Positions 8,929-18,685 of a stretch of DNA of 64,000 nucleotides are shown here, one piece after another. Both the position numbers and the translations under genes were made by a program. Below the pieces are notes generated by a model, which did not search any database, was not told where the DNA came from, and saw only the letters and a list, made by a program, of their open reading frames with translations. Source of the stretch: Flagellimonas onchidii. GTDB lineage: Bacteria; Bacteroidota; Bacteroidia; Flavobacteriales; Flavobacteriaceae. Location: the NCBI RefSeq assembly GCF_004804315.1, contig NZ_SRXX01000011.1, positions 62,001 to 126,000 on the forward strand, written 5' to 3'. Position 1 is the first letter of the stretch. Each line of letters begins with the position of its first letter.

Positions 8929-10647
8929 ATGAGCAAATTCTATTACAACGAAGAACAGGGGTCTTATGATGCGATTGTCGTTGGAACGGGTATCAGTGGA
9001 GGATGGGCAGCCAAGGAACTATGTGAAAATGGCTTGAAAACCTTGGTACTTGAGCGTGGACCAATGGTAAAGCACCGAGATGACTATCCTACCGCCAATA
9101 TGGATCCTTGGGATTTTAAATACAAAGGCGAGGTTACCCCTGAGGAACTAAAAAAACAGGAAAAACAAGCCAGAACAGGATATACGGTCAAAGAACCTTC
9201 TAAGCACTGGTTCGTAAACGATTTAGAACATCCCTATAACGAAACAAAGCGTTTTGACTGGATGAGGGGTTATCATGTAGGTGGTCGTTCCATTATGTGG
9301 GGGCGTCATAGTTATCGCTGGAGTGATATTGATTTCAAGGCCAACAAGGAAGAAGGTATTGCTGTAGATTGGCCGGTTCGTTATAAAGATATTGCTCCTT
9401 GGTATGATAAAGTAGAATCGTTTATTGGAGTGTCGGGGCAATTACTGAATCTTCCTCAATTACCAGATGGAAAATTTGAGCCCATGATGCCTCTCAATTG
9501 TGTTGAAGACCATGTTCGCGAAAAAGTGGCAGAGCATTTTGATGGGCGGGTCATTACCGCTGGTCGTGTGGCACACATCACTAGTGATAAGAAGTTTGAA
9601 GGGGACGGAAGAGTACGTTGTCAGTTTAGAAACCGATGTATCAGGGGTTGCCCTTTTGGAGGGTATTTTAGTAGTGTTTCATCCACGCTTCCAGTTGCCG
9701 AACGCACTGGAAATATGACTTTGAGACCTGATTCTATTGTACATGAGATCATTTATGATCCGGACACGAAAAAGGCCACTGGGGTTAAAGTAATTGACCG
9801 AGTTACAAAAGAAACTTATGAATTCAAGGCCAAGGTAATATTCCTTTGTGCTTCGGCAGTTGCGTCAACCTCTATTTTGATGCAATCCAAATCCGATAGA
9901 TTCGAGAATGGATTGGGCAATGATTCGGGGGAGCTCGGACACAATATTATGGACCACCATTTCTTAGTTGGAGCCAGTGGGAAAATGGATGGTTTTGACG
10001 ACAAGTACTATAAGGGAAGAAAACCCAATGGAATATATGTTCCGCGTTTCAGAAACATTGGCGGCAATTCCACAATGAAAGACTTTGTTAGAGGTTATGG
10101 CTACCAAGGTGGAGCCGGAAGGGGCAATTATGAAGATTTGGTTGCCGAAGCTTCTTTTGGAAAAGATTACAAAGACGCTGTACTAACACCTGGTGGTTGG
10201 AATATGAACATGCTTGCCTTTGGTGAAATTTTGCCATATCATGACAATAAAATGATTATGGACTATAACAAATTAGATCAGTGGGGGCTGCCTACGGTAA
10301 CTTTCGATGCTGAAATCAAAGAGAATGAACTGAATATGCGCAAGGATATGCAAGATCAAGCCGTACAAATGCTTGAAAAGGCAGGTGCTCGTGATATCCA
10401 ACCCTACGACAGACCATATGCCCTTGGATTAGGAATCCATGAAATGGGTACAGCACGAATGGGACGAGACCCAAAAACTTCGGTGGTCAACGGGAATAAT
10501 CAAGTACATGCCTGTAAAAATGTTTATGTAACAGATGGGGCATTCATGACGTCTTCGGCATGCGTTAACCCATCACTCACTTATATGGCATTTACGGCTA
10601 GAGCAGCCTATCATGCTGCCCAAGAACTTAAAAAAGGAAATATCTGA
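8929..10647 (+). CDS. GMC oxidoreductase, catalytic FAD subunit of a sugar/glycoside dehydrogenase
   Basis: A 572-residue FAD enzyme. The dinucleotide fold starts at IVVGTGISGG (residues 15-24); the GMC C-terminal domain gives the catalytic pair His504 (in GIHEMGTARMG) and Asn547 (in CVNPSLTY). Cys231, Cys237 and Cys241 have the C-x5-C-x3-C spacing that binds a [3Fe-4S] cluster in the FAD-dependent glucose dehydrogenase alpha subunit of Burkholderia cepacia. No signal peptide is present; the partner gene, overlapping by one base, encodes the small subunit with a twin-arginine-like leader, so the complex is probably exported by hitch-hiking. Likely reaction: oxidation of a glucoside at C3 with electrons passed to the respiratory chain. 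No cytochrome c gene is adjacent. Confidence 0.85.
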   Translation: MSKFYYNEEQGSYDAIVVGTGISGGWAAKELCENGLKTLVLERGPMVKHRDDYPTANMDPWDFKYKGEVTPEELKKQEKQARTGYTVKEPSKHWFVNDLEHPYNETKRFDWMRGYHVGGRSIMWGRHSYRWSDIDFKANKEEGIAVDWPVRYKDIAPWYDKVESFIGVSGQLLNLPQLPDGKFEPMMPLNCVEDHVREKVAEHFDGRVITAGRVAHITSDKKFEGDGRVRCQFRNRCIRGCPFGGYFSSVSSTLPVAERTGNMTLRPDSIVHEIIYDPDTKKATGVKVIDRVTKETYEFKAKVIFLCASAVASTSILMQSKSDRFENGLGNDSGELGHNIMDHHFLVGASGKMDGFDDKYYKGRKPNGIYVPRFRNIGGNSTMKDFVRGYGYQGGAGRGNYEDLVAEASFGKDYKDAVLTPGGWNMNMLAFGEILPYHDNKMIMDYNKLDQWGLPTVTFDAEIKENELNMRKDMQDQAVQMLEKAGARDIQPYDRPYALGLGIHEMGTARMGRDPKTSVVNGNNQVHACKNVYVTDGAFMTSSACVNPSLTYMAFTARAAYHAAQELKKGNI

Positions 10648-11300
10648 TGGAAAGAAGATCTGCACTTAAAAATATGGGAATGGTATTTGGATATGCCGTT
10701 GCCACTCCAACGCTATTAGGAATCATTCAGAGTTGTGAAAAGAAGCCTGATTATGCTAATTGGACTCCAAGTTTTTTTACCAAGGACCAAGGGTATGCAA
10801 TGGCTCAGACTATTGATGTAATCTTACCCAAAACCGATACACCATCGGCTACGGAAATGAATGTGCATGTATTCATCGATGAGTTTTCAAAAAACGTTCT
10901 GCCCAAGGAGCATCAAGATTTCATGATGCTTAAAATGGATAAGTTTTTTGAAGCTATCCTAAAAAGTTCAGGCAAAGAATCGTTACAAGATGTAAAAGCA
11001 GAAGATATTGAGCCTGTTTTGGCCAAATACCTTCGTAAACGATCACCTGAAGAAGAAGAAGCTCATTTCGAGGTCATCAACAATTACATGAGGGCCATTG
11101 AGGAAGGTGGAGAAGCTACAATTGATGATGAAGTAGCCAAATACTCATTTGCAAACGACCTGAGAAACATTAGTACATGGGGCTACAAGTCTTCAGAATA
11201 TATTGGCGAAGAAGTTTTGGCCTATCTTCCAATTCCGGGAGAATATGTTGCCTGTGGCGACCTAAACGAGCTTACCCAGGGCAAGGCATGGTCATTATAA
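10647..11300 (+). CDS. Gluconate 2-dehydrogenase subunit 3-family protein (small subunit of the GMC dehydrogenase)
   Basis: A 217-residue protein. MERRSALKNMGMVFGYAVATP is a twin-arginine-type leader (RRSALK), with Cys30 following the hydrophobic part. The body matches the small-subunit family PF13618: an early FFTKDQGYAMAQTIDVILPKTDTPSA segment in pieces and a closing WGYKSSEYIGEEVL. In FAD glucose and gluconate dehydrogenases this subunit is needed for folding and export of the FAD subunit. The one-base overlap with the upstream stop (TGATG) indicates coupling and supports a complex. Confidence 0.85.
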   Translation: MERRSALKNMGMVFGYAVATPTLLGIIQSCEKKPDYANWTPSFFTKDQGYAMAQTIDVILPKTDTPSATEMNVHVFIDEFSKNVLPKEHQDFMMLKMDKFFEAILKSSGKESLQDVKAEDIEPVLAKYLRKRSPEEEEAHFEVINNYMRAIEEGGEATIDDEVAKYSFANDLRNISTWGYKSSEYIGEEVLAYLPIPGEYVACGDLNELTQGKAWSL

Positions 11301-11321
11301 AATTTTGAAATAACGTATTGT

Positions 11322-11349
11322 AAAAAAGCCACCTAAAGGTGGCTTTTTT
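11322..11349. terminator. Bidirectional rho-independent terminator
   Basis: AGCCACC and GGTGGCT form a perfect stem with a short TAAA loop, flanked by A6 on the left and T6 on the right. It ends the GMC/small-subunit transcript on the + strand and can also back up the nrdA terminator on the - strand. Confidence 0.85.
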
Positions 11350-11374
11350 GTTGTTGAATATTATTCCAACAAAA

Positions 11375-11419
11375 ATACCTCGGAAGGTATTCTTTGTGGG
11401 GTGAACTTTTCCGAGGTAT
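11375..11419 (-). terminator. Terminator hairpin of the nrdA transcript
   Basis: ATACCTCGGAA (11375-11385) and TTCCGAGGTAT (11409-11419) are perfect 11-bp inverted repeats. Read leftward the stem is followed by a T-rich run, as expected for termination after nrdA. An inner AATACCT/AGGTATT pairing (11374-11391) competes with the long stem. Confidence 0.6.
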
Positions 11420-11461
11420 CTATTCAATAAACACTATCACATAACCGGTCAGTTTAAAAAA

Positions 11462-13939
11462 TTATGACCCACACATTAAGCAATCATCATCTGCTTGGCC
11501 TTCTTTGGCCCGTGCGATCATTTCTTTCATTTCTTCAGGGGTCATTGGTTGTATATCCACTTCTTGTTGTTCTACAGATGTGGTCTCCACTTTAATACCT
11601 TCTGCAGCTTTAGGGCTTGCAGCCAACACTTCGGCCTCTGCTGCAACACTTACTGGAACTTCTTTTTTCTTGGTATTGTCAAGCGTAAATTTAATGGCAT
11701 CAACAGCGGCTTTTGTTCTTAAATAATACATTCCTGTTTTAAGTCCGCTTTTCCATGCATAAAAATGCATGGATGTCAGTTTAGAATAATTGGCATTCTC
11801 CATGAACAGGTTCAGGGATTGACTTTGGTCAATGAAATATCCTCTTTGCCTACTCATATCGATGATATCCTTCATGCTGAGCTCCCAAACAGTTTTGTAA
11901 AGTTCTTTGATGTCATCAGGAATAACATCAATATGTTGAACCGAACCATTGGCTCGCATTAATTCTTGCTTTAAGCTTTCGTTCCATAGACCCAACTTCA
12001 CCAAATCCTCCAAAAGATGTTTGTTCACCACAATAAACTCTCCTGAAAGCACTCTTCTGGTGTAGATATTGGATGTATATGGCTCAAAACATTCGTTATT
12101 TCCAAGAATTTGCGAGGTTGACGCTGTTGGCATGGGAGCAACCAATAGTGAGTTCCGAACTCCATGCTTCTTTATATCTTTTCTTAGCTTGGCCCAATCC
12201 CATCGACCTGATAATTCCTCGTCATTGATTCCCCAAAGATTGTGCTGGAACTTTCCATCTGAAATAGGTGATCCTTCATATGTAGAATAAACTCCTTCTT
12301 CCTTGGCTGCCTCCATAGAAGCGGTTACAGCCGCAAAATAAAGTGTTTCGAAAATCTCTTGGTTCAATTGTTTTGCTTCATCACTGGTGAAAGGCATGCG
12401 AAGCATTATAAAAGTATCGGCCAACCCTTGCACACCTAGGCCTATTGGCCTGTGCCTCATATTTGAATTTTCGGCCTCCTTAACTGGATAGTAATTGCGA
12501 TCAATCACTCGGTTAAGGTTTTTGGTCACTCGCTTGGTCACCCTGAACAATTCTTTGTGGTCAAAGGCACCGTTTTTTACAAACATAGGTAATGCAATAG
12601 AGGCCAAGTTGCACACGGCAACCTCATCAGGAGAAGTGTACTCTAAAATTTCCGTGCAAAGGTTTGAGGAACGAATGGTTCCCAAATTCTTCTGATTACT
12701 TTTTCTATTTGCAGCATCTTTGTAGAGCATGTACGGAGTGCCCGTTTCAATTTGGGACTCTAATATTTTCTCCCAAAGATCTCTTGCTTTGATGGTCTTT
12801 CTCCCTTTTCCTTCTGCTTCATATTTAGCATAAAGTGCTTCAAATTCCTCGCTATGGGTATTAAAAAGATCAGGACACTCGTTTGGACACATCAAAGTCC
12901 ACTCGGCATCAGCCTCTACTCTTTTCATGAACAAATCGGGAATCCACATGGCATAGAACAGGTCACGCGCACGCATTTCCTCTTTTCCATGGTTCTTTTT
13001 AAGATCAAGGAAATCAAAGATATCTGCATGCCAAGGTTCTACATAAATGGCAAAACTTCCTTTTCTTTTCCCTCCACCTTGGTCTACATACCGAGCGGTA
13101 TCATTGAAAACGCGTAACATGGGGACAATTCCGTTTGATGTTCCGTTAGTACCAGCAATGTATGACCCTGTAGCTCTGATGTTGTGAATAGACAGTCCTA
13201 TTCCTCCCGCAGATTGGGAGATTTTGGCTGTTTGTTTCAGGGTGTTGTAAATCCCATCGATACTATCATCTTTCATTGCCAAAAGAAAACAAGAGGACAT
13301 TTGCGGTTTGGGAGTGCCCGAGTTGAACAAAGTAGGTGTTGCATGGGTGAAGTACTTTTTGGACATCAATTCATAGGTCTCGATGGCCGCATCTAAATCA
13401 TTCAAGTGTATCCCTACCGCAACACGCATCAGCATATGCTGGGGGCGTTCAGCTATATTCCCGTTCAGTTTAAGAAGGTAAGAACGTTCCAAAGTCTTAA
13501 ATCCGAAATAATCGTAGCCAAAATCACGGTTGTAAATGATGGTAGAATCCAATTTTTCAGCATTTTCCTCAATTACTTTATGGACTTCATCCGACAGCAA
13601 GGGCGCTTTTTTGCCTGTTCTTGGGTTTACATATTCGTATAAATCCTTCATGGTTTCAGAGAAGGATTTCTTAGTATTTTTGTGTAAGTTGGAAACCGAG
13701 ATGCGTGCAGCCAGCTTTGCATAATCAGGATGAGTAGTAGTCATAGTAGCCGCGATTTCTGCTGCAAGATTATCAAGCTCTGAGGTAGTTACCCCATCGT
13801 ACAACCCTTCAATGACACGCATTGCCACTTTTACAGGATCAACAAGGCCATTAAGCCCATAACAAAGTTTTCTAACTCTGGCCGTGATTTTATCGAACAT
13901 CATCGGCTCTTTTCTTCCATCTCTTTTTACTACATACAT
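11462..13939 (-). CDS. nrdA: Ribonucleoside-diphosphate reductase, alpha subunit (class Ia)
   Basis: An 825-residue large subunit that reduces NDPs to dNDPs. The N-terminal ATP-cone ([16 protein letters not shown], residues 3-90) provides allosteric activity control. Family landmarks are [20 protein letters not shown] with the radical-site Cys, CNLASIALP, and the DDDCLMCGS tail whose Cys pair delivers electrons from thioredoxin. A variable region of about 60 residues precedes this tail. The small subunit gene lies upstream in the same direction, 131 bases away, so they are probably co-transcribed. The gap contains only a weak ATGTCG/CGACAT hairpin (13995-14012). Confidence 0.95.
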   Translation of the reverse strand: MYVVKRDGRKEPMMFDKITARVRKLCYGLNGLVDPVKVAMRVIEGLYDGVTTSELDNLAAEIAATMTTTHPDYAKLAARISVSNLHKNTKKSFSETMKDLYEYVNPRTGKKAPLLSDEVHKVIEENAEKLDSTIIYNRDFGYDYFGFKTLERSYLLKLNGNIAERPQHMLMRVAVGIHLNDLDAAIETYELMSKKYFTHATPTLFNSGTPKPQMSSCFLLAMKDDSIDGIYNTLKQTAKISQSAGGIGLSIHNIRATGSYIAGTNGTSNGIVPMLRVFNDTARYVDQGGGKRKGSFAIYVEPWHADIFDFLDLKKNHGKEEMRARDLFYAMWIPDLFMKRVEADAEWTLMCPNECPDLFNTHSEEFEALYAKYEAEGKGRKTIKARDLWEKILESQIETGTPYMLYKDAANRKSNQKNLGTIRSSNLCTEILEYTSPDEVAVCNLASIALPMFVKNGAFDHKELFRVTKRVTKNLNRVIDRNYYPVKEAENSNMRHRPIGLGVQGLADTFIMLRMPFTSDEAKQLNQEIFETLYFAAVTASMEAAKEEGVYSTYEGSPISDGKFQHNLWGINDEELSGRWDWAKLRKDIKKHGVRNSLLVAPMPTASTSQILGNNECFEPYTSNIYTRRVLSGEFIVVNKHLLEDLVKLGLWNESLKQELMRANGSVQHIDVIPDDIKELYKTVWELSMKDIIDMSRQRGYFIDQSQSLNLFMENANYSKLTSMHFYAWKSGLKTGMYYLRTKAAVDAIKFTLDNTKKKEVPVSVAAEAEVLAASPKAAEGIKVETTSVEQQEVDIQPMTPEEMKEMIARAKEGQADDDCLMCGS

Positions 13940-14070
13940 GTGCTACGAATATTTTAAATGAAACGTTTGTTGGTTATACCAAGAACATTTATCTATGTCG
14001 TTATTACGACATCTTAGGTTAAGATCTCTTTTGAAAAACCCCAGGGGTATAGGTCTTCTCTACTTAATTA

Positions 14071-15057
14071 TTAAAAATCTGCGTCGAAACTGATCTTTTG
14101 CGAATCAGTGTCTTTTTCTTTGTTCAGTACGCCTGCCTTTTGATACTCGGACACGCGCTTTTCAAAGAAATTGGTCTTACCTTGAAGCGAAATCATATCC
14201 ATAAAGTCAAATGGATTTGAGGCGTTGTACACTTTTTCACATTGCAACTCCACCAACAATCTGTCGGTCACAAACTCCAAGTATTGGGTCATTAATTTTG
14301 CATTCATGCCAATTAGGCTAACAGGGAGTGATTCTGTAATGAACTCCCTTTCTATGTTGAGCGCATCAACAATAATTTCCTTAATACGCTCTTTTGGAAC
14401 TTTGTTCACCAAGTGGTTGTTGTGCAAATGCACAGCATAGTCACAGTGCATCCCTTCGTCCCTTGAAATCAACTCATTGGAAAAGGTAAGTCCTGGCATC
14501 AATCCTCTTTTCTTCAACCAGAAAATGGAGCAAAAGGCACCTGAAAAGAAAATTCCTTCTACGGCAGCAAAAGCAATCAACCGTTCCGCAAAACTTGGAG
14601 ATTCAATCCATTTTAAAGCCCAATCGGCCTTCTTTTTGATAGCAGGGAAATTTTCGATTGCCTTAAAAAGGATATTCTTTTCTTTCTCATCTTTTACATA
14701 GGTGTCGATAAGTAACGAGTACGTTTCGGAATGGATGTTTTCCATCATAATCTGGAATCCATAGAAAAACTTAGCTTCAGAATACTGAACTTCATTTACA
14801 AAATTTTCAGCCAAGTTCTCATTCACTATCCCGTCAGAAGCTGCAAAAAAGGCCAAGATATGCTTTATAAAATAGCGCTCATCATCATTTAGTTTGCCTG
14901 TCCAATCGGTTAAATCTTGGTGCAAATCAATTTCTTCCGCCGTCCAAAAACAAGCCTCTTGCTTTTTGTACCAATCCCAAAGGTCATGGTGCTGAATGGG
15001 AAAAATTACAAATCGGTCTTTATTTTCTTGTAATATGGGCTCGTTGGCTGCTGACAT
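14071..15057 (-). CDS. nrdB: Ribonucleoside-diphosphate reductase, beta subunit (class Ia, tyrosyl radical)
   Basis: A 328-residue ferritin-like subunit. The MENIHSETY motif has Glu, His and Tyr with the spacing of E. coli Glu115, His118 and Tyr122, so the radical tyrosine is present. The Asp in AASDGIV lies 31 residues before that Glu, exactly as E. coli Asp84. Thus it is a conventional diiron-tyrosyl radical enzyme. It precedes nrdA in the transcript. A CAACATGTTG palindrome lies 124 bases upstream (see separate entry). Confidence 0.95.
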   Translation of the reverse strand: MSAANEPILQENKDRFVIFPIQHHDLWDWYKKQEACFWTAEEIDLHQDLTDWTGKLNDDERYFIKHILAFFAASDGIVNENLAENFVNEVQYSEAKFFYGFQIMMENIHSETYSLLIDTYVKDEKEKNILFKAIENFPAIKKKADWALKWIESPSFAERLIAFAAVEGIFFSGAFCSIFWLKKRGLMPGLTFSNELISRDEGMHCDYAVHLHNNHLVNKVPKERIKEIIVDALNIEREFITESLPVSLIGMNAKLMTQYLEFVTDRLLVELQCEKVYNASNPFDFMDMISLQGKTNFFEKRVSEYQKAGVLNKEKDTDSQKISFDADF

Positions 15058-15180
15058 TGTTTCTCGTTAAAAAATTATTATTCGGAAGAAAATTTCCCTG
15101 AGGATAGGGCTAACAAAGATTCAAAAATGTGGCCGGATTCTAAAGGCGGTTTTATAAAATTGGCCTCAAAGTTTTTAACA

Positions 15181-15190
15181 CAACATGTTG
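15181..15190. promoter_or_regulatory. Candidate operator palindrome upstream of nrdB
   Basis: CAACATGTTG is a perfect 10-base palindrome, and with its flanks (AACA before, AAAT after) it vaguely resembles an NrdR box (ACACwATATATwGTGT). The match is partial and only one copy is visible, whereas NrdR normally uses two boxes, so this is a weak call. Confidence 0.25.
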
Positions 15191-15277
15191 AAATCTAGGC
15201 TGGCAGCCCATGTTTCTTAGGCTTGTTAATTTCGAAGTAAAATGAAAACTTTTTTATAGAAATCATACTGCAAAAAA

Positions 15278-15312
15278 AAGACCAAGGAGTATAAAATTAT
15301 ACTCTTGGTCTT
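15278..15312 (-). terminator. Strong leftward rho-independent terminator with no annotated gene upstream
   Basis: The arms 15278-15293 and 15298-15312 pair over about 15 bp with one bulged base and a four-base AAAT loop. Read leftward, the stem is followed by a run of eight T. On the + strand the tail is not T-rich, so it works mainly leftward. It lies between nrdB and the regulator gene, and thus terminates a transcript that starts in the 15313-15960 interval. Confidence 0.75.
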
Positions 15313-15558
15313 AATTTATCTATGGGATTTACACTAAAAGCTATCCAGGTATTTCATTACCAAACCGTACGGCCTTTCCAAATCTGACCAAAGTTAATCG
15401 TTTCAGATATTAGGTAGTTCCCCCGAAACCTAAAACCAAATCGAAAAACCCAAGCTAGACCGGATATTTTATTTTGCAAGCAGTTCCTAAAATTAGAGTT
15501 TGGTTGCGTCGGCCGTACTATTTGTTGGTAATGTATATGAACTTATAATGGTTGTGCG

Positions 15559-15678
15559 CTACTCTGCATTGGCCATCTCACTCCAGTCCGATTGCATATC
15601 CAAATCTCTACCTTCCAATACTACAGCGCAAATCAGGACAAATATTAAAATCACGAATAAAACAACGCACTTTCTCAT
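15559..15678 (-). CDS. Candidate small exported or membrane peptide, 39 residues
   Basis: An ORF from ATG at 15678 to TAG at 15559. The peptide starts MRKC, continues with a run of about 15 hydrophobic residues (VVLFVILIFVLICAVV), then a polar acidic tail EGRDLDMQSDWSEMANAE of 18 residues. This is the layout of a signal-anchored micropeptide or a secreted peptide precursor. It is followed leftward by a real terminator at 15278-15312, which supports transcription. A near-match to a -7 box is seen upstream (TATACTTTG, rightward of 15700 on the + strand complement). I recognise no family. It is divergent from the LytTR regulator and TPR-kinase pair. Confidence 0.4.
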   Translation of the reverse strand: MRKCVVLFVILIFVLICAVVLEGRDLDMQSDWSEMANAE

Positions 15679-15939
15679 TGTGAGCTTCTTGGTTAGCAGT
15701 CTTTTTTGATGTGACCAAAGTATAAAACAATACCAGCGTGTAGGCTTGGGCTTGTATAAATTGCACTTTTTTATGTATAAATGGTTAGAGGGTTTTTGAA
15801 TGAGCGGGGTATTTATTGGCTAAACAATCTGTTTATTGCTCATTTTTGCCCAAAAAACGTTTTCTAGATTATTTTCTACCAGTTATACGCCTAAAATACC
15901 CATCAACACATAATTTTAAATACCTTAGAGGAATAACCC

Positions 15940-15947
15940 TAAATTTG
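15940..15947 (+). promoter_or_regulatory. -7 box of the LytTR regulator gene
   Basis: TAAATTTG is an exact match to the Bacteroidota -7 consensus TAnnTTTG and ends 20 bases before the ATG at 15968. No clear TTG -33 element is visible. Confidence 0.55.
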
Positions 15948-15967
15948 AGTTTGTTTTAGATAATAGG

Positions 15968-16702
15968 ATGTTAGAAGCAGTTATCGTAGACGACGAGATA
16001 AAAGCACTACAGAGTTTGAGTTGGGAACTCACCAATTTGAGTGATGAAGTTAATATTATAGCATCCTTTACAGATGCTCATGAAGCTTTGCAATATCTCG
16101 AACGAAATACTCCAGATTGCCTATTTCTTGATATTGAAATGCCCGCAATGGATGGCTTTCAATTTATCAAAAATCTAAAAAATAAAGATTTTCCCGTTGT
16201 CATCACTACCGCTTACAACCAATATGCACTAAAAGCTTTAAAAAATGAGGCCATAGATTATTTGTTAAAGCCAATTGACACCGACGACCTGGAGGTGACC
16301 ATTGCAAAAATCAAGAAGTACAATGCCAAGAACCTGACAGCTGAGAAGTTGGAAAAAATACTGCTAAATTTCAATTCTGAATCCCACAGCAAGAAAATAA
16401 CCATCAATACGGATGGCAAATTACTGTTTCTGAACAGCGAGGATATTCTTTATGCCGAATCTGATGGAAATTACAGCACTATTTTTTTAAGTGACGGTCA
16501 GAAAATCTTATTGACCAAAAAACTAAAAGAGGTTAATAATTTACTGCCGGACAAGAGTTTTTTCAGAATACATAATTCGTATATCATCAATCTCAATAAG
16601 ATAAAGGAATTTCTAAAAACAGATGGTTATGTGGTCCTGGAGTCCAACCACAAAATACCGGTCTCAAGACAGAAAAAATCCGATTTTTTGGATATGTTGT
16701 AA
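15968..16702 (+). CDS. LytTR-family response regulator
   Basis: A 244-residue regulator. The receiver domain (residues 1-120) has the acidic pair in VDDE, the phosphoacceptor Asp55 in FLDIEMP, the switch Thr in TTAYN and the Lys in LLKPID. A linker leads to a LytTR DNA-binding domain (about 140-240) with the YAESDGNYS strand and the FFRIHNSYIINL stretch. It is 15 bases upstream of the histidine kinase gene, its obvious partner. LytTR regulators often control export, cell-surface or quorum-type functions, but the target here is unknown. Confidence 0.9.
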   Translation: MLEAVIVDDEIKALQSLSWELTNLSDEVNIIASFTDAHEALQYLERNTPDCLFLDIEMPAMDGFQFIKNLKNKDFPVVITTAYNQYALKALKNEAIDYLLKPIDTDDLEVTIAKIKKYNAKNLTAEKLEKILLNFNSESHSKKITINTDGKLLFLNSEDILYAESDGNYSTIFLSDGQKILLTKKLKEVNNLLPDKSFFRIHNSYIINLNKIKEFLKTDGYVVLESNHKIPVSRQKKSDFLDML

Positions 16703-16717
16703 TTTTCTAAGAATATC

Positions 16718-18685
16718 GTGTTCAACATTGGATTGATAAAAAATATAAGCCCCCCTTCACAGTCACAAAAGGCATTGCTTTTTCTTCTTTTTGGATTATC
16801 CCTATATCTGGGGTATCCACAGGAAATCTCCAATGATTTTAAGAAAAAAGCCCAAATCGTTGTTCAGATGCAACCCAAGACTTATCTCTCCTTGGATGAA
16901 GAATTGAAAGCAGAGAAGCATGATACCACTTTTCTTCGATATTTTGCCAATCTATGTAAAACCGAAAAGTATTTAGAGGGTGAATCTTACGCACTTGATC
17001 AATTAGGTGCCAAGTATAGAAACTTTTCAAAATTCAAAAAAGCTGCAGATTTACATCAGGAGGCTCTACGACTTGCCGAAGAGGCAAACAATGTTGAACT
17101 AAAGGTACGTACGCTTAACATGCTTGGAGTGGTTTACCGAAGAACCGATGCCATTAAAACCGCATTGGATTATAATCAACAAGCATTGGAACTAGCTGAA
17201 CAGGTAGAAAACCCCTCGACACATATTAAGCGAAGCATTAATGTATCCCTGAACTGTATTGGACTCCTTTACCAAACCTTGGAGCAGTATGATCTGGCCA
17301 TAATGCAGTTCAAACGAGCTCTTAAATTAGAGGAGGAATTAGGAAACAAGTTAGGTCTAGCCATAAACCATCAAAATATAGGAGTTTGTCTTGAGCATAA
17401 GGGAGATTTGGAAGGTGCCCTTGAAAATTATCGAAAATCTTTGGCCTATAACGAAGACATCAATTCGGATTACGGTAGGATCATATGTAAAAATAGTTTG
17501 GCCCAAGTCTATCTTAAACAAGATATGCCATATGCAGCACTTGTGCTTCTTGAGCCCTTGCACGAGCCATCAAAAACCATCGGGGATTATTATATCACCC
17601 CAAGGATATTTATCAATACGGGATGGGCGCATACGGAATTGGGCAATTATAACAAAGCCCATAAGTTTGTTTTGGATGGATTGGAAATGTCCCAAACTCA
17701 TAATATTCCAAGTAATGTACTTTATGCTTATCAAAAGCTCGCCTATTTTGAGCAAACAAGGGGCAATTATAAAGCGGCTTACGAGCATTATAAAAAGGCG
17801 GATGAGTACAACAAGCAAATTTCCAGCGCTACCAACTTCAGATACATGAATGACGTTATTGTCAAATACGAAGCGGATAAGAAGAGTAATCAGATTTCGG
17901 TACTTGCCAAGGAAAATGAAATAGTAAGGTTAAGATTGCGAAAAAACCAAACAACCCTTTTGGTAAGTGCTCTTATCATAGGTCTTATATCTTCGATTCT
18001 TTATATTCTATATCGGCAATATCAGAGCAAAAATGAGAAAAGGGTGCTCACCTTGGAACAAAATATGCTCCGAAGTCAAATGAACCCGCACTTTTTGTTC
18101 AATTCACTGAATTCCATCAAGCTTTATATTATAAATAATGAGCAAAAAAATGCCGTTCATTACCTTAACAAATTTTCCAAGTTGGTTCGTAAAATACTTG
18201 AAGCTTCGTCCCTAAAGGAAATTACCTTGGCCGAAGAACTGGAAACCGTGGAGCTTTATATGAATATTGAAAACATTCGCTTTTCCAACGAAATCGATTT
18301 TAAAATTGAAGTTGATGAAGGTGTAAATGTTGACAATGTCAAAGTACCTTCTTTGGCCCTGCAACCATTTCTTGAAAACTCGTTATGGCATGGTCTGTCT
18401 CCAAAAGAAGGTAAAAAGATGATCCATCTAAATGTAAAAAAGAAGAATGGCAGTCATGTTTCCATAGAAATCATAGATAACGGGGTAGGTCGTGAGGCGG
18501 CACATGCCAACAAGGTCAATCGAGTTCTAAAAAGAAAATCGGTGGGCATACGTATAACAAAAGAGCGATTGGCCAATTTTTCTAAGGACTACCAAAATAG
18601 TTTTGATGTTGATATTGTGGACTTGTTCGATAAAGATGGTTCACCTGCAGGAACCAAAGTAATCCTTGACATTCCGGTTATTTAG
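16718..18685 (+). CDS. TPR-repeat sensor histidine kinase (LytS/HisKA-family)
   Basis: A 655-residue kinase with a GTG start. An N-terminal hydrophobic segment (ALLFLLFGLSLYLG) acts as signal or anchor, followed by about seven TPR repeats (residues 90-390) in the periplasm, one transmembrane helix (LLVSALIIGLISSILYILY, about 410-430), a His_kinase domain with the phosphorylatable His near residue 457 (NPHFLFNSL), and an HATPase domain with IIDNGVGR. The TPR sensor domain is common in Bacteroidota kinases of this class. The last eight bases overlap the convergent DUF3109 gene. Together with the preceding gene it forms a two-component system. Confidence 0.9.
   Translation: MFNIGLIKNISPPSQSQKALLFLLFGLSLYLGYPQEISNDFKKKAQIVVQMQPKTYLSLDEELKAEKHDTTFLRYFANLCKTEKYLEGESYALDQLGAKYRNFSKFKKAADLHQEALRLAEEANNVELKVRTLNMLGVVYRRTDAIKTALDYNQQALELAEQVENPSTHIKRSINVSLNCIGLLYQTLEQYDLAIMQFKRALKLEEELGNKLGLAINHQNIGVCLEHKGDLEGALENYRKSLAYNEDINSDYGRIICKNSLAQVYLKQDMPYAALVLLEPLHEPSKTIGDYYITPRIFINTGWAHTELGNYNKAHKFVLDGLEMSQTHNIPSNVLYAYQKLAYFEQTRGNYKAAYEHYKKADEYNKQISSATNFRYMNDVIVKYEADKKSNQISVLAKENEIVRLRLRKNQTTLLVSALIIGLISSILYILYRQYQSKNEKRVLTLEQNMLRSQMNPHFLFNSLNSIKLYIINNEQKNAVHYLNKFSKLVRKILEASSLKEITLAEELETVELYMNIENIRFSNEIDFKIEVDEGVNVDNVKVPSLALQPFLENSLWHGLSPKEGKKMIHLNVKKKNGSHVSIEIIDNGVGREAAHANKVNRVLKRKSVGIRITKERLANFSKDYQNSFDVDIVDLFDKDGSPAGTKVILDIPVI

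Larger units (their letters stand above)
15058..15967. other. 910-base intergenic region between nrdB and the LytTR regulator
   Basis: The largest gap in the window. It contains the nrdB leader with a CAACATGTTG palindrome, a strong leftward terminator (15278-15312), a candidate leftward 39-codon ORF (15559-15678), and the promoter of the regulator gene (15940-15947). Because the terminator is read leftward and is not preceded by any long gene, an unannotated leftward transcript of roughly 300-400 bases is likely. No tRNA or known ncRNA fold was recognised. Confidence 0.6.

Noticed and set aside
15181..15190. A full NrdR operator for the nrd genes
   Set aside because: Only a single short palindrome is visible and the NrdR consensus is matched partly; it was kept as a low-confidence candidate only.
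15500..15709. 69-codon rightward reading frame between nrdB and the LytTR gene
   Set aside because: It begins with a GTG-like start, its translation has no family resemblance, and it runs opposite to the terminator at 15278-15312. The antisense 39-codon frame is better supported.
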